Assembly: GCF_014218355.1 (NCBI RefSeq)
Contig: NZ_AP023368.1
Coordinates: 810,001 to 874,000, forward strand
Length of the DNA: 64,000 nt
DNA from: Anaerocolumna chitinilytica
GTDB lineage: Bacteria; Bacillota; Clostridia; Lachnospirales; Lachnospiraceae
Reading direction: 5' to 3'
This document shows, piece by piece, positions 56,073 through 62,690 of this stretch (the stretch's first letter is position 1; every line of letters starts with the position of its first letter). The position numbers and the translations under genes are program-made. The notes below the pieces were generated by a model, which searched no databases, was not told the origin of the DNA, and saw only the letters and a program-made list of their open reading frames with translations.

Positions 56073-57188
56073 ATGAATACTATCAACATAGGAAAAACAA
56101 TATCAGAAAAACGAAAAGCAAAGGGTATTACCCAGGAAGAACTGGCGGGCTATCTAGGGATTTCAAAACCTGCCGTATCAAAATGGGAATCAGGACAGAG
56201 TTATCCGGATATTCTACTGCTGCCCGTTCTGGCTTCTTACTTTGATATTTCAGTGGATGAACTGATTGGATATGAACCTGGAATGTCCAATGAAGAGGTA
56301 CGTAAGCTCTACCAGCGTTTAGCAGAGGATTTTGCAAAAAAGCCTTTTGAAGAAGTATATGCAGAATGTGAGGGGCTCCTTAAGAAGTATTATTCTTGTT
56401 GGTATTTGCAATATCAGCTTGGATTACTATATCTGAATCACTGTTCTCTTGCAGTAAAGCCTGAAAGGACACAGGAAGTTCTAGAAAGGGTAATTGAAAT
56501 AATGGAGCTTGTAGAGCATGGTAGTGAGGATATCAGTCTTGCCAAACAGGCAAGGCAGCTAAGGGCCTATTGCTACCTTTGCCAGCAAAAACCTGTGGAT
56601 GCTATAGAAGTATTGGAAAACTTAAGCGAACCACTGATACAGACAGAATCTCTGTTAGTAAAAGCTTATCAAATGAAGGGTGATAAGAAGAAAGCAATGG
56701 AATACCTGCAAGGTCATGCTTTTACAAACTTAAATAATTTGCTGGGCACAGCAGTGGACTTCTTTCAACTATATGAGGACCAGCCGGAGCGGATGGATAT
56801 TTACTATGAGATATTTATCAAATTAATAGATATCTTTAAAATAGAGGAATTATATCCCGGAGGACTTTATACAATCTATCTGGTAGCAGCAGCTACTTAT
56901 ATCGCACAGGATAGAACGGAGAAGGCATTGGATGTATTAGATAAATATGCTGATCTGGCAAGGCGAACATTAGATAAGGATTTTACGCTCCATGCCAGTA
57001 ATATATTTGATTGTTTGGATGGCTATCTTGCAACAATCGATGTACAGACAAGTGCTCCCCGAAGCGGTGAAGTGATACGAAGAGATATAAAGAATATTAT
57101 TTCAGATAATCCGGTATTTTCTATATTGGAGAAAGAGGAACGTTTTCAGAAAATAAAGAGAAGTCTGCAAGAGCTTTATAAACAATAG
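56073..57188 (+). CDS. Xre-type HTH regulator with TPR-like C-terminal domain
   Basis: The 371-residue protein has an N-terminal helix-turn-helix (about residues 1-62: ISEKRKAKGITQEELAGYLGISKPAVSKWESGQSYPDILLLPVLASYFDISVDELIGY split around the recognition helix) and a long helical repeat region with TPR-like segments (CWYLQYQLGLLYL, RQLRAYCYLCQQKPVDAIEVL, LLVKAYQMKGDKKKAMEYL). This type is common in Clostridia next to ABC exporters. The start at 56073 is chosen because family proteins begin with MNTINIGKTI; AGGAGAGGA lies 12 bases upstream. It probably controls itself and the following ABC genes. Confidence 0.88.
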   Translation: MNTINIGKTISEKRKAKGITQEELAGYLGISKPAVSKWESGQSYPDILLLPVLASYFDISVDELIGYEPGMSNEEVRKLYQRLAEDFAKKPFEEVYAECEGLLKKYYSCWYLQYQLGLLYLNHCSLAVKPERTQEVLERVIEIMELVEHGSEDISLAKQARQLRAYCYLCQQKPVDAIEVLENLSEPLIQTESLLVKAYQMKGDKKKAMEYLQGHAFTNLNNLLGTAVDFFQLYEDQPERMDIYYEIFIKLIDIFKIEELYPGGLYTIYLVAAATYIAQDRTEKALDVLDKYADLARRTLDKDFTLHASNIFDCLDGYLATIDVQTSAPRSGEVIRRDIKNIISDNPVFSILEKEERFQKIKRSLQELYKQ

Positions 57189-57214
57189 CCGCTTTTGGGG
57201 CTGGAAAGAGGGAA

Positions 57215-57290
57215 GAGTGAAATATAAATCTTTCACTCCCCCCTGATTTTGTACGCGTGCGGTAACACCCTTGGGTGCTACTAAGCACGC
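57215..57290 (+). promoter_or_regulatory. Two hairpins between the regulator and the ABC operon
   Basis: GAGTGAAA (57215-57222) pairs with TTTCACTC (57231-57238), and GCGTGC (57255-57260) pairs with GCACGC (57285-57290). The second ends just before the GGGAG ribosome site of the next gene. Confidence 0.5.
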
Positions 57291-57304
57291 AGATGGGAGC
57301 CAAA

Positions 57305-57514
57305 ATGAATAGTTTAAATCAACTTAAGGAGTATCTGCCATTTATAATACCGCTTTTGGCAGTTCAGTTCTGTTTAATGATAACAGCCTTAGTGCACATC
57401 TTTCGGCATAACAGCTACCGTTTCGGAAATAGGATTCTTTGGATTATTATAACGGTAGGAATTAATACGTTAGGTCCTATTCTTTATTTTACAATAGGCA
57501 GAGGTGAAGAGTAA
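57305..57514 (+). CDS. PLDc_N-type small membrane protein (YxlE-like)
   Basis: The 69-residue protein has two membrane helices and the motif pattern of the phospholipase D N-terminal (PLDc_N) segment: LPFIIPLLAVQFCLMITALVHIFRH and LWIIITVGINTLGPILYFTIGR. In Bacillus subtilis YxlE of this type precedes the ABC genes yxlF-yxlG, as here. GGGAG precedes ATG 57305. Its stop overlaps the next start (TAATG). Confidence 0.82.
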   Translation: MNSLNQLKEYLPFIIPLLAVQFCLMITALVHIFRHNSYRFGNRILWIIITVGINTLGPILYFTIGRGEE

Positions 57515-58428
57515 TGGAAATTCTGGAATTACAGCATGTAAGTAAGAAATTCGGGGACAGACAGGTAATCGATGATTTGAGCTTTCAGGTTCCGGAACAT
57601 TCCGTTTTTGGATTTATCGGTAAGAATGGTGCAGGTAAAACTACTACGATGAAAATGATACTGGGGTTTTTGCAGCAGGATAAAGGAGATATTTTTGTAT
57701 GCGGTGATAAGGTCAGCTTCGGAAATGCAAAAACCAACCGAAATATTGGATATCTTCCGGATGTACCGGAATTCTACAGCTATATGACTCCGAAAGAATA
57801 TCTGAAGCTGTGCGGGGAAATCACTGGACTGAAAAAAGAAGTCATCTCATCGAAATCTACCGAACTGCTGGAGATGGTAGGACTGAACGGTGTAAACAGG
57901 AGAATCAAAGGATTTTCACGAGGTATGAAGCAAAGGCTTGGAATAGCCCAGGCTTTGTTAAATGAGCCGAAACTCTTAATTTGTGATGAACCAACCTCGG
58001 CGCTGGACCCGGTTGGCAGAAAGGAAATACTGGATATCCTTTCACTGGCCAGAGAGAAGACCACCATAGTGTTTTCCACTCATATCTTATCAGATGTGGA
58101 ACGCATCTGCGAAAACATCGGAATATTAGATCAGGGTAAGCTGGTATTAGAGGGAAGAGTGGAGGAGATCAGGGAAAGATACCGCAAAGATATCATTCGG
58201 ATAGAATTAGACAGGCAATATCCAGGAGAAAGAGCGGCAGAGAGCTTGAAGAAACTTTGCGGAGTTGCAGAGGTGCATCGGGATAACCATGTGCTTGAAG
58301 TTCAGATACAGAATGGGAAAGATATAAGAAAAGATATCCTGACATGGATATTAACAGAAGAAATTCCTATTGTAAGGTACGAAATTATGGAACCCTCCCT
58401 GGAGAGTGTATTTCTGGAAGTAGTGTGA
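57514..58428 (+). CDS. ABC transporter ATP-binding protein (YxlF-like)
   Basis: The 304-residue ATPase has Walker A GKNGAGKTT, Q-loop, signature FSRGMKQR, Walker [14 protein letters not shown] and switch His in FSTHILSDVERICENIGIL. The C-terminal 90 residues form the accessory domain of drug/lantibiotic export ATPases. It powers the permease encoded at 58621. The start overlaps the PLDc_N stop. Its stop codon TGA lies within the 5' arm of repeat family A. Confidence 0.92.
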   Translation: MEILELQHVSKKFGDRQVIDDLSFQVPEHSVFGFIGKNGAGKTTTMKMILGFLQQDKGDIFVCGDKVSFGNAKTNRNIGYLPDVPEFYSYMTPKEYLKLCGEITGLKKEVISSKSTELLEMVGLNGVNRRIKGFSRGMKQRLGIAQALLNEPKLLICDEPTSALDPVGRKEILDILSLAREKTTIVFSTHILSDVERICENIGILDQGKLVLEGRVEEIRERYRKDIIRIELDRQYPGERAAESLKKLCGVAEVHRDNHVLEVQIQNGKDIRKDILTWILTEEIPIVRYEIMEPSLESVFLEVV

Positions 58429-58613
58429 ATTATTAAAAGGACATAATTCACACCCAAGATTAAGCCTGCGAAATCCTCGGAATAATCTTGAGGTTTATAG
58501 GAAAGGCATGGCTGTCAGTGAATTATAAAAGACATAATTCACACCCAAGATTATGCCTACGAAATCCTGGACATAATCTTAAAATCTGTGTTGCAGTTTA
58601 TAGGAAAGGGTAT
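58423..58613 (+). repeat. Double-hairpin repeat, tandemly duplicated copies 2 and 3 (family A)
   Basis: Unit 1: GTGTGAATTAT (58423-58433) pairs perfectly with ATAATTCACAC (58443-58453); then CAAGATTA (58455-58462) pairs with TAATCTTG (58483-58490) across a loop with TGCGAAATCCTC; then spacer TTTATAGGAAAGGCATG. Unit 2 begins at 58518: GTGAATTAT (58518-58526)/ATAATTCAC (58534-58542), AAGATTATG/CATAATCTT, loop TACGAAATCCT, and spacer TTTATAGGAAAGGGTATG. The order and loops match copy 1 at 5651. The first stem includes the stop codon of the ATPase gene, and the last spacer supplies the ribosome site of the permease gene. Confidence 0.85.
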
Positions 58614-58620
58614 GTAATAT

Positions 58621-59385
58621 ATGGGAGGCTTTCTTGCATTTACAAAAAAAGAATTTATAGAACAGATTCGTAATTTTAAGTGGTTGATCATCCTGATGGT
58701 TTTCTTCCTTTTTGGTATGACCAGTCCGTTGCTTGCCAAATTAATGCCGGATATTATTTCTTCTATGGATATGGGAGGACTAAAGTTAGAAATTCCGGAA
58801 CCTACAGTTTTGGATGCCTATACCCAATACTTTAAGAATATGAACCAGATGGGGATTATCGTTGTGCTTCTGGTGTTTGGAGGTACCTTATCCAATGAGT
58901 TGATGAAGGGGACATTAGTAAATATACTGGCTAAAGGGTTATCAAGGTCTTCGGTATTACTCTCAAAATTTACCGCAGCTGTTAGCTTATGGTCCGTGGG
59001 TTTTATTCTGTCGGCTATTATAAATTATGTCTACACGGTATATTTATTTGAGGACAGCAAAGTCCAAAATTTATTTTTATCACTTCTTTGTCTCTGGTTG
59101 TTCGGTTGTTTTATTATTGCTTTGATTCTTCTATCCAGTGTGATAGCAGCCGGTTCTTTTGGTGGATTAATTCTTTCAGCAGCAATATTAGCTGTACTGC
59201 TGATACTTAATATCTTTCCGAAAACAGAGAAGTTCAATCCAGTTACCCTTGCCTCAAAAAACATGGCATTACTAAATGGTGCAGAGAAAGCACATTCTAT
59301 CTATTTGACTATAGGCATAACAACTGCTCTGATAATTGGGTGTATCATAGTATCCATTCAGTTGTTTCGTAAGAAAAGAATATAA
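58621..59385 (+). CDS. ABC transporter permease (YxlG-like, ABC-2 type)
   Basis: The 254-residue product has six membrane helices. It begins with GGFLAFTKKEFIEQIRNFKWLIILMVFFLFGMTSPLLA, typical of ABC-2 permeases, followed by MNQMGIIVVLLVFGGTLSNELMKGTLVNILAKGLSRSSVLLSKF. With the ATPase at 57514 it should form a drug, peptide or lipid exporter. The ribosome site GGAAAGGG is the tail of repeat family A. Confidence 0.88.
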   Translation: MGGFLAFTKKEFIEQIRNFKWLIILMVFFLFGMTSPLLAKLMPDIISSMDMGGLKLEIPEPTVLDAYTQYFKNMNQMGIIVVLLVFGGTLSNELMKGTLVNILAKGLSRSSVLLSKFTAAVSLWSVGFILSAIINYVYTVYLFEDSKVQNLFLSLLCLWLFGCFIIALILLSSVIAAGSFGGLILSAAILAVLLILNIFPKTEKFNPVTLASKNMALLNGAEKAHSIYLTIGITTALIIGCIIVSIQLFRKKRI

Positions 59386-59445
59386 AAGAAAATTATTTAC
59401 GCTATTTGTAGTTTAAATCGAATACATCTATAAGAATTATCTGCT

Positions 59446-59498
59446 CTGCTTCTAGAGAAAACAGCTGAATACCAGTTGTTTTCTCTAGAAGCAGTTTT
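59446..59498 (+). terminator. Very long terminator after the ABC operon
   Basis: A 22-bp stem (59446-59467 with 59473-59494, one G-T) surrounds a five-base loop, followed by TTTTATTA. It is the longest uninterrupted terminator stem in the window. Confidence 0.9.
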
Positions 59499-59566
59499 AT
59501 TATTGTAATGTACGGAATGAGTTGTCCCAGACTTTGTGTTTATCTTGTTCAGTGGTGTCCGGGCAG

Positions 59567-59595
59567 TTGATTGTTTTTCATATCTAGGGTATAAT
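59567..59595 (+). promoter_or_regulatory. Sigma-A promoter of the hisA-like operon
   Basis: TTGATT (59567-59572) and TATAAT (59590-59595) are 17 bases apart, 52 bases before the hisA-like start. Confidence 0.8.
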
Positions 59596-59626
59596 GCTTT
59601 TACGCATGTTCCAGCAGGAGGTAAAA

Positions 59627-59638
59627 ATGTCTTTTTAG
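59627..59638 (+). CDS. Minimal ORF (Met-Ser-Phe-stop) upstream of the hisA-like gene
   Basis: ATG at 59627 is preceded by CAGGAGG (59615-59621) with six bases of spacing, and the frame ends at TAG 59636-59638. The stop shares bases with the AGGAGG ribosome site of the next gene, so terminating ribosomes would sit on it. It may be a coupling device or chance. Confidence 0.35.
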   Translation: MSF

Positions 59639-59647
59639 GAGGAACCG

Positions 59648-60433
59648 ATGAGATTCAGACCATGTATTGACATACACAACGGAAAAGTGAAACAGATTGT
59701 AGGCGGAAGTCTGAGAGATGAAGAGAGCGAGGCCAAAGAAAACTTTGTATCTGAAAAGGGAGCGGAGTATTATGCTGCCCTTTACAAAGAGGATGGGCTA
59801 AAAGGAGGACATATTGTGCTTTTAAATCCTGCCGGGACTCATGAGTATGAGCTGGACATGCTCCAGGCACGGAAGGCTTTAAAAGCATATCCTGGCGGGC
59901 TGCAGATCGGTGGTGGTATTACGGATAAGAATGCAGCTGCTTTTCTTCAGGCCGGAGCTTCTCACGTCATAGTCACCTCTTATGTTTTCCGGGATGGTTT
60001 TATAAATTATGAGAATCTGAGAAAAATAACTTGTGAAACAGGTAAAGATAAATTAGTTCTGGATGTTAGCTGTCGCAGGAAGGGTGAAGATTATTATATT
60101 GTAACGGATCGCTGGCAAAAATTCACCAATGAAAGGCTTACACTGGAGCTTCTAAAAGATTTGTCCGGATATTGCGATGAATTTTTGATTCATGCGGTGG
60201 ATGTAGAAGGAAAATCCTCAGGGATTGAGATGGATTTAATCTGTTTTCTGAGTAAATGGCAAGAAAGCCCTGTCACTTATGCCGGCGGGGTCAGTGGTTT
60301 TCCTGAGCTTGAGAGTATAAGAGAATACGGTAAAGGAAATATTGATGTTACTATAGGAAGTTCCCTAAGCTTGTTTGGAGGACCTCTTCCATACAAAAAT
60401 GTAGTGGAATGGTTCACCAATCATGCCGGTTAA
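59648..60433 (+). CDS. Eukaryotic-type HisA (phosphoribosylformimino-AICAR-P isomerase)
   Basis: The 261-residue TIM barrel starts MRFRPCIDIHNGKVKQIVGG and continues LYKEDGLKGGHIVLL, YPGGLQIGGGI, GASHVIVTSYVF, LVLDVSCRRKG, YIVTDRWQKF, FLIHAVDVEGK and TYAGGVS. These match plant and fungal HIS6 (eukaryotic-type HisA) much better than ordinary bacterial HisA. It would open ProFAR to PRFAR in histidine synthesis. No hisF, hisH or other his gene is adjacent, which is unusual. AGGAGGAACCG precedes ATG. Confidence 0.88.
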   Translation: MRFRPCIDIHNGKVKQIVGGSLRDEESEAKENFVSEKGAEYYAALYKEDGLKGGHIVLLNPAGTHEYELDMLQARKALKAYPGGLQIGGGITDKNAAAFLQAGASHVIVTSYVFRDGFINYENLRKITCETGKDKLVLDVSCRRKGEDYYIVTDRWQKFTNERLTLELLKDLSGYCDEFLIHAVDVEGKSSGIEMDLICFLSKWQESPVTYAGGVSGFPELESIREYGKGNIDVTIGSSLSLFGGPLPYKNVVEWFTNHAG

Positions 60434-60510
60434 AAATCCATCGGGAAAAATTTTCTTAAATGAAAAGTAATCCGGAATGATAGTAACCGAAAATTATGGA
60501 ATAGAAAGGA

Positions 60511-60549
60511 TGCCATTATAAAACTTCTCTGAAGTGGTGTATAATGGCA
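60511..60549 (+). promoter_or_regulatory. Hairpin between the hisA-like and methyltransferase genes
   Basis: TGCCATTATA (60511-60520) pairs perfectly with TATAATGGCA (60540-60549), with an inner ACTTC/GAAGT stem. No T-run follows. Confidence 0.7.
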
Positions 60550-60584
60550 GTACCGTAGGTGGAGCGGTATTTATTGGTGTAGGA

Positions 60585-61406
60585 ATGGAAGCATATACAG
60601 GCTTTGCACAGGTTTATGACCGGTTTATGGACAATGTTCCTTATGAGGATTGGGCAGCAGATATTAGAAGGATTCTGGTGAACAATGGTATATCAGAAGG
60701 GATTCTTCTGGATCTTGGCTGTGGGACAGGAAGCATTACCAGAAGAATGGCAGATTACGGCTATGATATGATTGGAATTGATATATCCGAAGAGATGCTT
60801 CAGATAGCGATTGAAAAAAAGTACGATGAGGAGGAGAATATCCCGCCAAACAGTAAAAGAGAAGATATTCTCTATTTGAAGCAGGATATGAAGGACTTTG
60901 AATTATACGGAACGGTTGCTGCAATTGTATGTACTTGTGACAGTTTAAATTATATAACCAAAGAAGAAGAGCTTTTGCACATTTTTACTTTGGTGAATAA
61001 TTATCTGGAAGCAGGGGGAATCTTTCTCTTTGATATGAACACGGAGTATAAGTACCGTGAGATTCTAAAGGACAGTGTAATTGCTGAAAACAGGGATGAT
61101 TGCAGCTTTATCTGGGAGAATTATTTTGATAAAGAAACAAATATAAATGAATATCAGGTGACTATATTTGTAGAAGCACAAGAACAGGAAATAAGCCAGT
61201 CAAAGAGCAAGCTCTATGAAAAGTTCAGTGAAACCCATTATCAGAAGGCGTATTCTATCGATGTGATCAGACGATTATTAGAAGAAGCAGGAATGGAATT
61301 TATAGGGGTCTATGAAGCCTTTTCGGAGGAGCCACCAAAAGATACTACAGAAAGGGTATGTTTTATTGCCGGAGAAAAATTCCAAACCGGTAAAGTATAC
61401 CTATAA
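60585..61406 (+). CDS. SAM-dependent class I methyltransferase
   Basis: The 273-residue enzyme has motif I LLDLGCGTGSITRRMA, motif II IGIDISEEML, and the post-I segment DILYLKQDMKDFEL, then VCTCDSLNYI. A C-terminal beta segment (FETHYQKAYSIDVIRRLLEEAG region) is typical of the YqeM/small-molecule group. The substrate is unknown. MEAYTGFAQVYDRFMDNVPYEDW is the standard family start, so ATG 60585 is preferred although the ribosome site (GTAGGA) is close. The frame is open from 60534. Confidence 0.88.
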   Translation: MEAYTGFAQVYDRFMDNVPYEDWAADIRRILVNNGISEGILLDLGCGTGSITRRMADYGYDMIGIDISEEMLQIAIEKKYDEEENIPPNSKREDILYLKQDMKDFELYGTVAAIVCTCDSLNYITKEEELLHIFTLVNNYLEAGGIFLFDMNTEYKYREILKDSVIAENRDDCSFIWENYFDKETNINEYQVTIFVEAQEQEISQSKSKLYEKFSETHYQKAYSIDVIRRLLEEAGMEFIGVYEAFSEEPPKDTTERVCFIAGEKFQTGKVYL

Positions 61407-61422
61407 ATAACATGGAGATTAG

Positions 61423-61487
61423 GTTGAAAAAACGAAGAGATGTTTTTCAACTACGGATTTAGCAATATCAAATCGAAGATTTGATAT
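61423..61487 (+). promoter_or_regulatory. Tandem hairpins before the hslO ribosome site
   Basis: GTTGAAAAA (61423-61431) pairs with TTTTTCAAC (61443-61451), and ATATCAAATC (61465-61474) pairs perfectly with GATTTGATAT (61478-61487). Then TCACGAAAGGGG leads into the hslO start. The first stem resembles GGTTGAAAA/TTTTCAACC before pstA. Confidence 0.75.
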
Positions 61488-61504
61488 TCACGAAAGGGGT
61501 TAAT

Positions 61505-62383
61505 ATGAAAGATTATATAGTAAGAGCAACCGCAGCAGATAATCAGATACGAGCCTTTGCAGCGACTACCAGGAATCTGGTGGAGCATGCAAGAAGTATC
61601 CATAATACAAGTCCGGTAGCGACAGCTGCTTTGGGAAGACTTTTGACTGCAGGAGCCATGATGGGCAGCATGATGAAAGGAACGGATGATTTATTGACAC
61701 TTCAGATAAAAAGTGATGGACCTATCGGAGGGATTACGGTAACAGCTGATTCCATGGCAAATGTAAAAGGTTATGTATATCACCCGGAGGTTATGCTTCC
61801 CCCCAGTTCTAAAGGTAAATTAGACGTGGGAGGTGCTCTAAGGCCCGGAATATTAAGCGTTATTAAAGATATGGGACTGAAGGAACCTTATGTGGGACAG
61901 ACAGAATTAGTGTCCGGTGAAATAGCAGAAGATATTACTTATTATTATGCGGTTTCTGAGCAGGTACCCTCTTCTGTAGCTTTAGGCGTTCTGATGAATA
62001 AGGAGAATACGGTAAGACAGGCAGGCGGTTTTATCATTCAGCTTATGCCTTTCGCAGAAGAGGAAGTAATACAGAAACTGGAGGAAAGAATAGCTGCACT
62101 GCCTTCTATCACTACTTTATTAGAGGCTGAAAACACACCGGAGAGTATCCTGACGCTGATTCTCGGGGACATGGGATTGACTTTCCATGATACAATGAAT
62201 ACGAATTTCTATTGTAACTGTACCAAGGAAAGGGTAGAGAAAGCAATTGTAAGTATCGGAAAAAAAGAAATACAGGAAATGATCGATGAAAATGAAACGA
62301 TAGAAGTAAACTGCCATTTCTGCAGTACAAAATATCATTTTTCAGTAGATGACTTGAAAGAAATCATGAAAAGAAGTAAATAA
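61505..62383 (+). CDS. hslO: Redox-regulated chaperone Hsp33
   Basis: The 292-residue holdase has MKDYIVRATAADNQIRAFAATTRNLVEHA at the N-terminus and the zinc-binding redox switch near the C-terminus: FYCNC and, 32 residues later, CHFC. Oxidation releases zinc and activates the chaperone under oxidative stress. GAAAGGGG precedes ATG 61505; the in-frame codon at 61481 lies in the upstream hairpin. A strong terminator follows. Confidence 0.96.
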   Translation: MKDYIVRATAADNQIRAFAATTRNLVEHARSIHNTSPVATAALGRLLTAGAMMGSMMKGTDDLLTLQIKSDGPIGGITVTADSMANVKGYVYHPEVMLPPSSKGKLDVGGALRPGILSVIKDMGLKEPYVGQTELVSGEIAEDITYYYAVSEQVPSSVALGVLMNKENTVRQAGGFIIQLMPFAEEEVIQKLEERIAALPSITTLLEAENTPESILTLILGDMGLTFHDTMNTNFYCNCTKERVEKAIVSIGKKEIQEMIDENETIEVNCHFCSTKYHFSVDDLKEIMKRSK

Positions 62384-62396
62384 TTTTGATTATATG

Positions 62397-62435
62397 AACC
62401 GGCATTTGTATACAGCATACAGATGCCGGTTTTTT
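62397..62435 (+). terminator. Terminator after hslO
   Basis: AACCGGCAT with TGTA pairs with TACA and ATGCCGGTT (one mismatch), followed by six T. Confidence 0.9.
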
Positions 62436-62445
62436 ATAGTTTAAT

Positions 62446-62690
62446 GGTACTAAAATTTCGTGATAAATTCTTACTAGTTACTATAATCAATGTGTTATCC
62501 GGTGGTTTTTATTATAAAGTAATGATAGGCCCATTTGGGACATTGTAAAAGATGCAATTGATGAATTTGGATAAATATAGTAAAATAAGAGTAGCTCGTA
62601 TTATCCTACATAATATTATGATAATCTCTGTAAATATAGTAGAGAAATGGTTTGGATACTAAATATTTCGTAAAGAAAAGGAGCACAAAC
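62446..62690 (+). other. Upstream region of the cellobiose phosphorylase gene
   Basis: The A+T-rich stretch carries the promoter of the next gene, but no hexamer pair stands out. No ORF or known RNA motif was seen. Confidence 0.4.

Noticed and set aside
58423..58613. Tandem repeats that could suggest a CRISPR array
   Set aside because: Only two units exist, they are themselves hairpins with similar rather than unique spacers, and there is no cas gene.
58488..58673. 61-residue ORF across the double-hairpin repeat
   Set aside because: It lies wholly in repeat sequence and the permease start, with no family resemblance; a chance frame.
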